64,000 bases of DNA from Paraglaciecola polaris LMG 21857. Its GTDB lineage: Bacteria > Pseudomonadota > Gammaproteobacteria > Enterobacterales > Alteromonadaceae. The stretch is from positions 1 through 64,000 of the forward strand of contig NZ_BAER01000074.1 in NCBI RefSeq assembly GCF_000315055.1. Direction: 5' to 3'. The notes below the pieces were generated by a model. That model searched no databases and had not been told where the DNA came from. It was given only the letters and a program-made list of their open reading frames with translations. A program made the position numbers and the translations under genes. Below, in pieces: positions 1 through 9,373 of the stretch. Each line of letters begins with the position of its first letter. Positions within the stretch are counted from its first letter, which is position 1.

Positions 1-1
1 A

Positions 2-217
2 ACTAAAGGTTTGTTAACTGAAAAAGGCTTCGAGGTTGAAGGCAGTTTGTTAGAGGGACAAATCTTTGATGCTTTAATGAAGTACAAAGAAAACAGTGGT
101 GTTGATATGCTCGTGATGGGCGCTTTTTCCCACTCTAAATTAGCGAGTGTATTTTTGGGCAGTAACACGCTTAAAATGATTGAGCATACTGCAATTCCCA
201 TGATTGTTTTGCGCTAA
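2..217 (+). CDS. Universal stress protein (UspA family), C-terminal part
   Basis: This is the last 71 codons of a gene that begins before the window; the reading frame is open to the left edge. The visible part holds the C-terminal half of a Usp domain, with the nucleotide-binding loop pattern of the ATP-binding UspA subgroup (MGAFSHSKLASVFLGSNT, glycines followed by G-S-N-T) and a typical final strand (AIPMIVLR). Usp proteins are small cytoplasmic stress-induced proteins, and tandem two-domain forms exist, so the full length cannot be judged. It converges on the diguanylate cyclase gene, with 24 bases between the stop codons. Confidence 0.85.
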   Translation, partial: TKGLLTEKGFEVEGSLLEGQIFDALMKYKENSGVDMLVMGAFSHSKLASVFLGSNTLKMIEHTAIPMIVLR

Positions 218-241
218 GTAACTCATCCCTAGCGGCCGAGC

Positions 242-1390
242 TTATTGTTTCGGCTGCTTTTTCATCTCATACATACGATTATCCGCTACATGCAAGAGAG
301 ATTTCAGTGTATCGCCATCGTCTGGGTATTTTGCCAGTCCATAACTGTAATCTAATTCTACGGGACAACCATTTTTTTCAAGCTGAAATAATAAATTCTC
401 TCCAAGTCGCTTAAAAAAGTCGTCGCTATCGAACGACTGTTCCTGTTGTTCCAGTAATAAAACAAACTCATCACCACTAATTCTAGAGGCGGTATCTTCT
501 TCCCTTATTGATTCATGTAGTGCTTTAGCAAACGATATCAGAGTCTTATCACCAAAAGCATGGCCATATGTATCATTTATGCTCTTAAAATTGTTCAAGT
601 CAAAAAATAGTATGTTGAATGTGTTTTGTTGATTGTGTTTGTTGCGATTTAGCTGACGTTTTAATTGCTCAAACCTATCTTCCAAAAGCATTCTATTTGG
701 CAGTGCAGTTAAATAGTCGTGATATGCAAGAAAGCGTACTTTCTCAATTTCATCAATGTGAGTACTGATGTCAGAGAATATGGTGATATATCCCTGTATT
801 GTATCGTTTCGCTTAATTGCAGATGTCGAATGCCAAGTATGAATGATTTCACCTGAGGCTTTTCTAACGGCAACCTCCCCGCTCCAATGCCCTTTGTTGT
901 TTACTTTATTAAAACCTTTTTTGATTATCGCGTCTTGGTTTAAACCATCACGAAGGAAAGATGGGTTTTTCATTAAAATATCAGATTCCGAATAGCCAAA
1001 AACAGTGTTGAAAGATGTATTTACCTTGACTATATCGTCATCCTTATCCGTAAGCATCATGGCTTCGCCACTGTGATCGAAGACGATATTGTCGATTGGA
1101 GCATCTTGGAGTGATTCAAAAACATGAACACAGAATACAACAGTCTGGGATTTATCAGTGTCTTTTATTTGGTTAAAATAAATTTTACCCTGAAGAGATT
1201 CATTCTTAAAATCGATGATTTTATTGAGTATTTTGCTATTTCTAAGAAAGTTACTAGCCAATTCCCCAAAGTGGTTTTGAGTTTCGCTGGGAAAGCTAGC
1301 AAGTAGAGCGTTCTTAAAAAGAGTTCCATCGCGAACCAAACCACATGGTAAGGGTATTTCATCAATTTTAAGTTCATTATCCTTAGTCAC
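242..1390 (-). CDS. PAS-GGDEF protein, probable diguanylate cyclase
   Basis: A 382-residue protein with a PAS domain at about residues 98-212 and a GGDEF domain at about 220-380. The GGDEF signature reads RISGDEF: the first glycine is serine, a variant found in active cyclases, while the metal and substrate residues D, E and F remain. No RxxD inhibitory I-site is visible five residues upstream, so product inhibition may be absent. The first 95 residues match nothing I recognise. There is no signal peptide or membrane segment, so it should be cytoplasmic. The likely role is c-di-GMP synthesis controlled by a PAS-sensed cue. There is no EAL domain. It stands alone, divergent from nrdB. Confidence 0.85.
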   Translation of the reverse strand: MTKDNELKIDEIPLPCGLVRDGTLFKNALLASFPSETQNHFGELASNFLRNSKILNKIIDFKNESLQGKIYFNQIKDTDKSQTVVFCVHVFESLQDAPIDNIVFDHSGEAMMLTDKDDDIVKVNTSFNTVFGYSESDILMKNPSFLRDGLNQDAIIKKGFNKVNNKGHWSGEVAVRKASGEIIHTWHSTSAIKRNDTIQGYITIFSDISTHIDEIEKVRFLAYHDYLTALPNRMLLEDRFEQLKRQLNRNKHNQQNTFNILFFDLNNFKSINDTYGHAFGDKTLISFAKALHESIREEDTASRISGDEFVLLLEQQEQSFDSDDFFKRLGENLLFQLEKNGCPVELDYSYGLAKYPDDGDTLKSLLHVADNRMYEMKKQPKQ

Positions 1391-1938
1391 GTTTTTGTCC
1401 TGTTTTTCTTGTCTCTAATACTTAGTAGCATGAGTCGAGCCAGTTTTAGCGCCAATAAACTGACTTATGCGCGATATAAATAGCGATGCTAAGTAAATTT
1501 GTCTTTCTCAGACATTTCTGAGCAAATTATAACCACGTTGGAATCTGATATCACTTACTTTAAACAGTCTCCTGCTATGTATTTATCTAATGGGCATTTC
1601 AATTCGCATTAGCTACCAATATCCTTGAATTTATATATGCTTAAAACAGCCTGAAAGGGAAAAATATAATAGTATCAAGATCGTTAAGTGAACTAGCAAA
1701 AAACAAGGCGGCAAAGCTAATTTAGATGGCCTTTTAGTTGATACTTATTTATACTGATACAATAGAATTTGAGGAAATTTGTTATGTTTGTTATGAGTGC
1801 AAGAAATAACAGGGTCACAATCGACCCACCCACTCAGTGATACTAAAAATCACACGACATAATAAAATATAAGTGTTTCAGAGCCCTTTTGTGCACAACA
1901 AAAGGGCAAATTCAATTCAAAACGGCCATCTAGCATCC
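1391..1938. other. Intergenic region between GGDEF gene and nrdB
   Basis: About 550 AT-rich bases between divergent genes. It should hold the promoters of both the PAS-GGDEF gene and nrdB. An 18-codon open frame (1783-1839) with an upstream GAGG lies in it, but it has no recognisable product. The 3' end carries a strong hairpin, listed separately. I see no clear NrdR box pair and no nrdA remnant. Confidence 0.6.
1883..1907 (+). promoter_or_regulatory. 10-bp perfect hairpin in the nrdB leader
   Basis: The arms GCCCTTTTGT (1883-1892) and ACAAAAGGGC (1898-1907) are perfect inverted repeats around a 5-base loop, ending 31 bases before the nrdB ATG. No T-run follows on the + strand, so it is not a canonical terminator. 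It may shape the 5' end of the nrdB mRNA or be a processing or attenuation element. The function is inferred only from position. Confidence 0.55.
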
Positions 1939-3069
1939 ATGAAATACACTACCTTTAATCAAAAAAATAACGATCCTTTGCTGGAACCTATGTTCTTTGG
2001 CAATCCGGTCAACGTCGCCCGTTATGATCAACAAAAGCACAATATTTTTGAAAAATTGATCGAAAAGCAAATTAGCTTTTTTTGGCGACCTGAAGAGGTC
2101 GATGTAAGTAAGGATCGGGTTGATTTTCAAAAACTGAGTGAATCTGAAAAACACATTTTCATCTCCAATTTGAAATACCAAACCTTGTTAGATTCAATAC
2201 AAGGCCGTAGTCCAAATATTGCATTTTTGCCGATTATTTCAATCCCTGAGCTTGAGACATGGACTGAGACGTGGTCATTCTTTGAAACCATTCATTCACG
2301 TTCTTACACCCATATTTTGCGTAACCTATTTGGTGATCCAAGTAGCATTTTTTCTGACATTGTAGAAAACGAGCAAATTAAAAAGCGTGCGGCAGATATC
2401 TCAAAATACTACGATGATTTGATTTTTTACACCCAACTTTGGCAGACCTTAGGGGAAGGCACACACACCATAAACGGTGAAGAACATGTGGTAACCATGC
2501 GTACCCTGAAAATTAAACTTTTCTTATGTATGAACTCAGTTAACGCATTAGAAGCCATTCGTTTTTATGTGTCATTTGCCTGTACGTTTGCGTTCGCAGA
2601 GCGAGAGTTGATGGAAGGTAATTCAAAAATAATTCGCTTAATTTCACGTGATGAAAACCTACATTTAACCTCAACCCAGCATATTCTGAATTTGTGGGCT
2701 AAAGGTAAAGATGATCCAGAAATGGCTGAAATTGCACTCGAATTTAAAGACCAAGCACGGGATATTTTCCTTGATGCCGTCGCCCAAGAAAAAGAATGGG
2801 CTGAGTATTTGTTCCAAAATGGTTCAATGATTGGCTTGAACAAAGATATCTTATGTCAGTACGTAGAGTTCATCGCTAACCATAGAATGTCTGCTATTGG
2901 TTTAGGACAACCGTTTGATATTAAAAACAACCCTCTACCTTGGATGAATAATTATTTAAATTCAGACAATGTACAGGTTGCGCCACAAGAATCTGAGATC
3001 AGCTCTTATCTTGTGGGGCAAATTGACTCTGAGGTGGGCAGCAACGACTTCGACGAGTTCGAGCTATAG
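1939..3069 (+). CDS. nrdB: Ribonucleotide reductase class Ia beta subunit
   Basis: A 376-residue protein, the same length as E. coli NrdB and very similar to it ([20 protein letters not shown] at the start). It houses the diferric centre and tyrosyl radical that drive reduction of ribonucleoside diphosphates by NrdA. Visible ligands include Asp85, Glu116 and His119, with the radical Tyr123 in the HSRSYTH segment (counting Met1). The frame is open 22 codons further upstream, but the ATG at 1939 matches the family start. It overlaps yfaE by one base. NrdA, normally immediately upstream, is not there; a GGDEF gene on the other strand occupies that place. Confidence 0.96.
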   Translation: MKYTTFNQKNNDPLLEPMFFGNPVNVARYDQQKHNIFEKLIEKQISFFWRPEEVDVSKDRVDFQKLSESEKHIFISNLKYQTLLDSIQGRSPNIAFLPIISIPELETWTETWSFFETIHSRSYTHILRNLFGDPSSIFSDIVENEQIKKRAADISKYYDDLIFYTQLWQTLGEGTHTINGEEHVVTMRTLKIKLFLCMNSVNALEAIRFYVSFACTFAFAERELMEGNSKIIRLISRDENLHLTSTQHILNLWAKGKDDPEMAEIALEFKDQARDIFLDAVAQEKEWAEYLFQNGSMIGLNKDILCQYVEFIANHRMSAIGLGQPFDIKNNPLPWMNNYLNSDNVQVAPQESEISSYLVGQIDSEVGSNDFDEFEL

Positions 3070-3338
3070 TGTGCAAAAAAGTCACGGTTGTTGAACACAA
3101 CTCAGACACCCCCAGTGAGCAAACGATATCGTTTGCTCACAACAATCTCCTCGATTGTCTACTGACAAATAACATCCCTAAAGAATATCACTGCAAAGAA
3201 GGTTTCTGTGGCGCGTGTCGTACCGAGCTTATTGCCGGCGATGTGGAGTATTTACTTGATCCCCTCGCCTACATCGATGACGGTGAAATTCTGGCTTGCT
3301 GCTGTAAGCCGGTAGGCGACATAAAAATAAAAGCCTAA
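3069..3338 (+). CDS. yfaE: YfaE-type 2Fe-2S ferredoxin for NrdB cofactor maintenance
   Basis: An 89-residue plant-type ferredoxin. The cluster cysteines are in HCKEGFCGACR (C-x4-C-x2-C) with a final one in the LACCC segment. In E. coli YfaE reduces the diiron site of NrdB and so helps restore the tyrosyl radical, and the nrdB-yfaE pair is conserved. The GTG start overlaps the nrdB TAG by one base (TAGTG), pointing to translational coupling. Its stop lies 11 bases from the convergent asparagine synthase stop, leaving no room for a separate terminator. Confidence 0.93.
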   Translation: MCKKVTVVEHNSDTPSEQTISFAHNNLLDCLLTNNIPKEYHCKEGFCGACRTELIAGDVEYLLDPLAYIDDGEILACCCKPVGDIKIKA

Positions 3339-3349
3339 CCACGCCCGTT

Positions 3350-5239
3350 TTATTGGCTCTGATACCAAGATTGAAACATCAACATATTCCATAGCTGAGT
3401 GTGATATTTTTTCTTTTTATATTTAAAGTCATGCCATAAGGTAGAGACCTTTTCGCTGTCAAAAATCCCCTGTTGCTCAAGCTTGTCTTTCGCTAATAAA
3501 TCTTCTGCCCAATCATTCAACGGACCATTTAACCAGTCACGTACCGGTGCACCAAAACCGTGTTTAGGATGATTCGTCAATGAGTTGGGAATATGCGCAT
3601 CTAAAACCTGCCTAAGGATATGTTTTCCTTTATTGTTTTGAAATTTCATAGACATGGGTAACGACCAGGCAAACTCGGTAATACGATAATCCAATAACGG
3701 ACTTCTCAATTCCAAACTGTTAGCCATACTCGCGCGATCGGTCTTAACTAAAATGTCATCACATAGATAAGTAAGGTAGTCATATAACATTAGGTATTGC
3801 TCCGGATGAGGCAAAGATAATGCACTCACCTGTTGCAGTTTATGCTGAATCGGTACATGGGGGTTAAGCATTAAGCTTTCAGGCGCGACCCATTTGCAAA
3901 TACGGCTCATATACATATCGAGTACAGTCATAGCGCCAATTTCGTTCGCATATTTATTCGCCGTTAATCCGAGCTTCTGCTTGCCGGCCAACTTATACAG
4001 TTGTCTAGATACTGCCTGCTTTAGCGCAGCTGGTATTTTTTGGCTAGTCTGCCAATTTTTCACGTTTCTGAAATAGCGATTATAGCCATAAAATAATTCA
4101 TCACCGCCATCTCCACTAAGGGCGACGGTTACTTTACTGCGTGCTAATTTAGACACAATAAAAGTCGGTATTTGCGACGAATCAGCAAAAGGCTCGTCGT
4201 AATATTGGGCAATATCCGGCACTAAATCCAGTGCATCTTGACCATTGACATAGAGCTCATTATGAGAGGTACCAAGGTACCCAGCGATATCTTTTGCTAT
4301 ATGTGCTTCATCTTTATCGCTGTTACTAAAACCGATAGAAAAGCTATTCACGGGACGTGAGGACTGCTTTTGCATCATAGCGGCGACTATACTCGAATCA
4401 ACGCCCCCGGAGAGCAATACACCAAATGGCACATCCGATATCATTCGTAATCGAGTGGAGTCTTCTAATAGGCCCGTTAAATGTAACTGGGCATCGCCCA
4501 ACGACCCTTCAAAGGGATGATTAAAATTATGTGCTGCCACGTCCAGTGCAGACCAATACTTCTGACACTGATCAAGCAAATCTGATTGATTATTTAGTCC
4601 ATCAACCCCTAAGGTAATAAAACTACCAGGTTCCAGTTTGTATATACCCTTGTATATTGAATAAGGTGCAGGAATATAATTAAAGCGCATGTATTGACCT
4701 AACGCTTGCATATCTAATTCAGGGGTAAAATCGGGAATGGCTTTTAGGGCTTTGAGCTCAGATGAAAAACAAAAGTATCCACTATTTCGACCGAAATAAA
4801 GCGGCTTTTTACCCACACGATCACGCGCCAATGAAAGCGTCTTTTCATGCTTATCCCACAAAGCTAACGCAAACATGCCATTAAATTTACGTAGCGCTTC
4901 AGCTAAACCGAATTCAGCTATAGCGCACAGCACCACTTCAGTATCAGAGTGCCCTCTAAAACGCGTTTGCGTTAATGCTTTACGTATTTCTTCAAAGTTG
5001 TACACCTCACCATTAAACACTATGACATAACGTCCACAGGCAGAGTCCATTGGTTGATGGCCATCGTGACTTAAATCTTGTATCGCCAATCGTGTATGAC
5101 CAAGTGCAATACCAGGTTCATTTGTCCACACGCCATGATCATCAGGTCCTCGATGGGTCAGAGTGGCATTCATTTTTTTGATGATGTCAGAAAGTGTAGA
5201 AGATGCATTTAAGCGAAAAAGACCGGTGATACCGCACAT
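3350..5239 (-). CDS. asnB: Asparagine synthase (glutamine-hydrolysing)
   Basis: A 629-residue enzyme. The chosen start gives MCGITGLF, placing the catalytic Cys at position 2 after Met removal, as required for the class II glutaminase domain (about residues 1-210); an upstream in-frame start at 5305 would bury it. The C-terminal synthetase domain carries the ATP-pyrophosphatase loop LLSGGVDSS and the SGDGGDELFYGY motif. It makes asparagine from aspartate, glutamine and ATP. It is longer than E. coli AsnB (554 residues) and belongs to the long AsnB/AsnO-like group, some of which amidate cell-surface polymers. It is a single gene with its own terminator region upstream. Confidence 0.93.
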   Translation of the reverse strand: MCGITGLFRLNASSTLSDIIKKMNATLTHRGPDDHGVWTNEPGIALGHTRLAIQDLSHDGHQPMDSACGRYVIVFNGEVYNFEEIRKALTQTRFRGHSDTEVVLCAIAEFGLAEALRKFNGMFALALWDKHEKTLSLARDRVGKKPLYFGRNSGYFCFSSELKALKAIPDFTPELDMQALGQYMRFNYIPAPYSIYKGIYKLEPGSFITLGVDGLNNQSDLLDQCQKYWSALDVAAHNFNHPFEGSLGDAQLHLTGLLEDSTRLRMISDVPFGVLLSGGVDSSIVAAMMQKQSSRPVNSFSIGFSNSDKDEAHIAKDIAGYLGTSHNELYVNGQDALDLVPDIAQYYDEPFADSSQIPTFIVSKLARSKVTVALSGDGGDELFYGYNRYFRNVKNWQTSQKIPAALKQAVSRQLYKLAGKQKLGLTANKYANEIGAMTVLDMYMSRICKWVAPESLMLNPHVPIQHKLQQVSALSLPHPEQYLMLYDYLTYLCDDILVKTDRASMANSLELRSPLLDYRITEFAWSLPMSMKFQNNKGKHILRQVLDAHIPNSLTNHPKHGFGAPVRDWLNGPLNDWAEDLLAKDKLEQQGIFDSEKVSTLWHDFKYKKKKYHTQLWNMLMFQSWYQSQ

Positions 5240-5395
5240 AGATGAAGGCTCGTTATTGTAAAAGTAAAATTCGAGATATAGATTTTGAGCGCAGAAAACT
5301 AGCACATCTGTAACAAAATGACACCCTTGTTAGACGCCATAGCTCTCTAGGAGTCAATATATCATTATGCAACTTCTAGTAGACCTATCGGACAT

Positions 5396-5423
5396 AAAAA
5401 AGCCAGCAAGAGCGCTGGCTTTT
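5396..5423 (-). terminator. Rho-independent terminator after purC
   Basis: Inverted repeat AGCCAGC/GCTGGCT (5401-5407 and 5414-5420) flanked by A-run and T-run, so it can work in both directions. It sits just downstream of purC on the minus strand. Confidence 0.8.
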
Positions 5424-5450
5424 GGAAAAGTGAATTGAGTCGAGAAAAAA

Positions 5451-6554
5451 CTAATCAATAAGCTGGTAATGGCTGCGTAATACTTCGATCACTTCTGCTT
5501 TCGGATTATCACTGAGCACAATTTTCTGACCGGTAATTTTTTCCGCTATTTGTGTATAGGTTTTCGATATATCCATCAAAACATCCACGGGCAAGGCATT
5601 CATTTTTGCTAATGCAGTGCGTTCATCCATACGTTCTTTATTAAGCAAAATATCAGCATCAGGAAAACGATTGAGTAATAACTGTCTAAAGCCTTCTTTT
5701 GAGTTTTCGACAATTTTACCCTGTTGATACTGGGCTCCATCCCATATACGTGACGAGTCAGGTGTCCCGACTTCATCCATGTATATCAGCTTATCGTCAC
5801 CGTTTGTGTCTTTTACATAACCAAATTCAAATTTAGTGTCGACAAAAATCTGACCGATATCCGCTAACGCTTTACTGATGACGCCAAAACCATCACTTAA
5901 CAATTTTTCATATAAATCGATGTCGGCGATTGAATTGAAGTTAAAAGCGGCATAGTTATTTTGAATGTCATTGCGCGATACATTAACATCATCCGCTTCT
6001 GGCACACCGTCAATTCCCTTAAGTACGCCTTTGGTCGATGGCGTGATCAGTACCTTGGCTAATTTACTGTCTTTGCCTAAGCCGTCTTCTAGTCGAATAC
6101 CACAGAATTCACGCTCGCCTTTTTCATAGGCGCGCCACATTGAACCCGTTATGTATTGGCGGCAGATCGCTTCAATCATTATCGGACGTGCTTTTTGCAC
6201 TATCCACACCAACGGATGAGGAATATCTAAAATATGGCTATCCGCTAACCCTTGTTCTTTAAATAGGCCAAACCAGTGATTAGATATCGCATTTAACGCC
6301 GCGCCTTTACCCGGCACACCTTGCATCCCCTCTTCACCGTGCCAAATACAATCGAATGCTGAAATACGATCACTGATCAGCATAATCGCCAATGGCGTAT
6401 CTTTTGGCACCGGATAGCTATGTTGCTCGATTAGGCGACGGCTGTCTTCTTCCGTTAACCAATATACAGAGCGCACTTTGCCACTGTGTACCGGTAAGTT
6501 GGTTCGAATAGGAAGGTCGTCATTCACAGCAAGCACTTTGTCAGCGAAGCTCAT
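5451..6554 (-). CDS. purC: Phosphoribosylaminoimidazole-succinocarboxamide synthase
   Basis: A 367-residue SAICAR synthetase that joins aspartate to CAIR with ATP in purine synthesis. It is the long form seen in Vibrio, Shewanella and Alteromonas rather than the 237-residue E. coli form. Signature segments include [12 protein letters not shown] near the start, [10 protein letters not shown], and the C-terminal [13 protein letters not shown]. The gene lies next to bamC and dapA in the order known from E. coli but has its own hairpins on both sides, so it is probably transcribed alone. No clear PurR operator is seen in the 80 bases upstream. Confidence 0.95.
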   Translation of the reverse strand: MSFADKVLAVNDDLPIRTNLPVHSGKVRSVYWLTEEDSRRLIEQHSYPVPKDTPLAIMLISDRISAFDCIWHGEEGMQGVPGKGAALNAISNHWFGLFKEQGLADSHILDIPHPLVWIVQKARPIMIEAICRQYITGSMWRAYEKGEREFCGIRLEDGLGKDSKLAKVLITPSTKGVLKGIDGVPEADDVNVSRNDIQNNYAAFNFNSIADIDLYEKLLSDGFGVISKALADIGQIFVDTKFEFGYVKDTNGDDKLIYMDEVGTPDSSRIWDGAQYQQGKIVENSKEGFRQLLLNRFPDADILLNKERMDERTALAKMNALPVDVLMDISKTYTQIAEKITGQKIVLSDNPKAEVIEVLRSHYQLID

Positions 6555-6592
6555 ACAAGATTGTCCTTAAAAAAGGGTTGTCTAGAAAATGA

Positions 6593-6615
6593 AAGAGCAC
6601 CCTTGCGGTGCTCTT
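6593..6615 (-). terminator. Terminator after bamC
   Basis: Stem AAGAGCACC/GGTGCTCTT (6593-6601 and 6607-6615) with a 5-base loop, followed by a T-rich stretch on the minus strand. It closes the dapA-bamC unit before purC. Confidence 0.78.
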
Positions 6616-6634
6616 ACAAAACAGTCTATTTAGG

Positions 6635-7741
6635 TTAAATATCTAAGTTATCGTCTGCCATCACTCGGGCAAAAACATCATACAAGCCAGATAATTGTTC
6701 TTGAGTAAATGGCTTACTTTCGTTATCGAGCACCGTTAACGAGGTTTTTTCACCGACCTCTTCAACTCTAAATCGATATTCTTGTTTATCCAGTGGCAAA
6801 GCATTGACATCACTGGACCACAACGAATCCCACCAACCACTTTCTGTTCCATTGTATTTTACGAACAATAAGCCGTTGGATTTGTCGTAATCTTTCACGT
6901 CGAAACCAAGCTTACGTAAGACCAGTAAAACGCGTGGCCAAGCAGTGTCATAGTTACTATCTATGATAAACGCTGGGGCGTCTTCTTCATCTAAACCAAT
7001 TGAAAGCTGCATTCCTCGGCGAATTTCGCGTAAGCGCTTAGCGTCAGCAACACGAATTTGATATTCGTAATGACCGATGACTTTATTCAGAATATCGACT
7101 TCTTTGGCGCGGGCATCAACATCGGTTTTAACCGCGACGACTTTTTGTCCCTGCTTTTCTTGATAATCCACCAGGTGCACGTTCAATGTCGCTGTGCGGC
7201 CATGGGCTTTCATTTCCAAATCGAACTCAAAACGTTGGCTAGTATCACGCTCAACACTTGTCCAACTATACCAATGGTCGTCTAATATCTCTTTCACGAC
7301 AACCCAATCAGTTACAAGGCGTTGTTTGTCTTTATCAAACAACTCAATACCAATTCCCTGTTCTTCCAAGTAACTTAATAATGAATTCCAAACTGTGGTG
7401 TCCAGAGGTTGGCTGTCATCTACTTGATCAAAGAACACTTTGGCATCTTTACTGCCATCATCTACATGCGAACCCGTGACTAATGGCAACACCAAAGCGG
7501 GTGATACCACCTTAAGTTTCTTGCCAATAAAACTACGTGGCGCCTCGTCATCTAATGCAGGAAGCTTATAAGCTTGGCTAAAATTAGGGCGGTCAACATC
7601 GGTGGGTACTTGAATATCCTTACCGGGTTGCTGCTTGGTATATTCAAAATTACCGCTGGCGATTTGTCGCTCTTCTAAAGAACTACAAGCGCTTAAAACG
7701 CTAATCGCGATAGCCCCGCCAATGAAAAACTTAGTTGTCAT
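6635..7741 (-). CDS. bamC: Outer membrane assembly lipoprotein BamC
   Basis: A 368-residue lipoprotein starting MTTKFFIGGAIAISV, with a type II signal peptide and lipobox LSAC. An upstream in-frame start (7819) lies inside dapA and would spoil the signal peptide. BamC is a lipoprotein of the BAM complex that folds outer membrane beta-barrels. The body shows the two helix-grip domains of the NlpB/DapX family in order (about 110-220 and 240-365). It follows dapA by 10 bases, as in E. coli, where the two are cotranscribed. Confidence 0.92.
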   Translation of the reverse strand: MTTKFFIGGAIAISVLSACSSLEERQIASGNFEYTKQQPGKDIQVPTDVDRPNFSQAYKLPALDDEAPRSFIGKKLKVVSPALVLPLVTGSHVDDGSKDAKVFFDQVDDSQPLDTTVWNSLLSYLEEQGIGIELFDKDKQRLVTDWVVVKEILDDHWYSWTSVERDTSQRFEFDLEMKAHGRTATLNVHLVDYQEKQGQKVVAVKTDVDARAKEVDILNKVIGHYEYQIRVADAKRLREIRRGMQLSIGLDEEDAPAFIIDSNYDTAWPRVLLVLRKLGFDVKDYDKSNGLLFVKYNGTESGWWDSLWSSDVNALPLDKQEYRFRVEEVGEKTSLTVLDNESKPFTQEQLSGLYDVFARVMADDNLDI

Positions 7742-7751
7742 GCAATCTCCT

Positions 7752-8633
7752 TTAAGATAATACGCCCGAATTGCGCATGACTTGTTCGATATGAATTTGG
7801 CTATCAAGTTCCGATTCAATTAGCGGTAATCGCAAAAATGCAGATTGAATGAGCCCCATTTTATATAAAGCCCATTTGGGCAATACTGGATTTGGTTCAA
7901 TAAATAGTGCGCTATGCAGTGCCGCTATCTGTTTATCGATCTCTTTGGCTTTAGCAAAATCACCTGCCTGCGCGGCTTCACACATTTGAGCCATTTGCTT
8001 AGGCACTACGTTAGCCGTAACAGAAATAACGCCATGACCGCCAGCAGTTAAGAATTCGCACCCCGTGGCATCATCACCACTTAAGAACAAAAAGTCTTTA
8101 TCTACTAGAGCTTGAGTTTGTTTTAGACGCGCAATATCCCCTGTCGCATCTTTCAAACCAACGATTTTAGGGTGGGTGGCAAGCTCAGCGACGGTATCAG
8201 GTAGCATGTCCGCTACCGTTCGACTCGGTACGTTATATAACAGCACAGGTAAATCAGTCGCGTCCGCCACGGCTTTAAAATGCGCCACCATGCCTTTTTG
8301 TTGCGGTTTGTTGTAGTAAGGCACCACGCTCAGAAAGCCGTCTATGCCTGTACTTGACATTTGTTCACTTAAGAAAATAGCTTCAGCCGTCGAGTTAGCG
8401 CCACTTCCAGCAATAACCGGAATTTTTTTATCGGCAAATTCAACCATGCGTCTTACCACTTCAATATGCTCATCAAAGGGTAAGGTGGCAGATTCACCCG
8501 TAGTACCCACTGCTATCAAGCCGTGACTACCATTAGCAATATGAAAATCGACCAATCTTTTTAACGACGGATAATCTATCTCGCCAGATTGGTTCATGGG
8601 GGTGATTAATGCAACGTAACTACCAGTAAACAT
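7752..8633 (-). CDS. dapA: 4-hydroxy-tetrahydrodipicolinate synthase
   Basis: A 293-residue TIM-barrel enzyme that condenses pyruvate with aspartate semialdehyde, the first committed step to lysine and diaminopimelate. Seen in the sequence: the substrate loop GTTGESATL, the tyrosine segment VPYYNKP, LLYNVPSRT, and the Schiff-base lysine in VGLKDATGD. Length and motifs match E. coli DapA (292 residues). It is divergent from gcvR across a 160-base promoter region and leads into bamC. Confidence 0.96.
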   Translation of the reverse strand: MFTGSYVALITPMNQSGEIDYPSLKRLVDFHIANGSHGLIAVGTTGESATLPFDEHIEVVRRMVEFADKKIPVIAGSGANSTAEAIFLSEQMSSTGIDGFLSVVPYYNKPQQKGMVAHFKAVADATDLPVLLYNVPSRTVADMLPDTVAELATHPKIVGLKDATGDIARLKQTQALVDKDFLFLSGDDATGCEFLTAGGHGVISVTANVVPKQMAQMCEAAQAGDFAKAKEIDKQIAALHSALFIEPNPVLPKWALYKMGLIQSAFLRLPLIESELDSQIHIEQVMRNSGVLS

Positions 8634-8794
8634 GCCTACTCCAGAAAAAATTCGCGCCTAATGGTAAAGAGCCTGTGTTGTAAAAACAAGTATTGAATGC
8701 GTAGAATGCAAAACCACATGTGAAACTGGAAATCCAAGGGGGAATTCAGGTATGTTAGTCATGTCAGAATTTTCCAAATAAGCTTATTATTTTC

Positions 8795-9322
8795 ATGAAA
8801 CAACAATTAATTATTACCATTTTAGGCGCGAATAAACCCGCGATGCTCAGCACCCTCGCCGATGCGGTAAGTGAAGCAGGCTGCAATATTTTAGACAGCA
8901 GGCAAGCCGTGTATGGCCAGGATTTTTCGTTAACGATGATTGTGGAAGGTACACAAAGTGCCATTGTAAGAGTTGAAATGGCTATACCGGTTGCTTGTCA
9001 ACAACTCGATTTATTGTCTATGTTGAAGCGCACTAAACGCCATGCAAAACAAAACCTTGAGCATTTAGCTGATGTGGAATTTTCAGGTGCGGATGCTGTA
9101 GGTGTCATCAAGGAAGTCACTCAATTTTTCTCAACATTCTGCGTTACCGTCAGTGCACTGCGCTTAAAAACCTTACAAACTTCGCTAGATGACGATGCCC
9201 AGGTAAAATGTAAGATGGTGGTCAGTATGCCTCACAATGTTGACCTAGTCGATTTTGAATGCCAATTTCATTCATTACTCTCTACCTTGCACTTGAATGG
9301 CGCTATCAAGCAAAAAAATTGA
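8795..9322 (+). CDS. gcvR: Glycine cleavage system regulator GcvR
   Basis: A 175-residue cytoplasmic protein with two ACT domains (about 5-75 and 90-170) and no DNA-binding domain, the layout of E. coli GcvR. GcvR binds glycine and antagonises the activator GcvA, repressing the gcv operon. The N-terminus (QLIITILGANKPAMLSTLAD) is a typical first ACT strand and helix. The position between dapA and bcp is conserved in E. coli. A 51-base gap separates it from bcp. Confidence 0.88.
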   Translation: MKQQLIITILGANKPAMLSTLADAVSEAGCNILDSRQAVYGQDFSLTMIVEGTQSAIVRVEMAIPVACQQLDLLSMLKRTKRHAKQNLEHLADVEFSGADAVGVIKEVTQFFSTFCVTVSALRLKTLQTSLDDDAQVKCKMVVSMPHNVDLVDFECQFHSLLSTLHLNGAIKQKN

Positions 9323-9373
9323 TTTTCACCTTGATTACATACTCACTTCATTACACATAAAGGACATATATCC

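Noticed and set aside
1783-1839. 18-codon open frame with a ribosome site upstream of nrdB
   Set aside because: No recognisable sequence and no conservation can be shown; it may be a leader peptide but cannot be supported.
1883-1907. Intrinsic terminator before nrdB
   Set aside because: The stem is strong but no T-run follows and no + strand gene precedes it.
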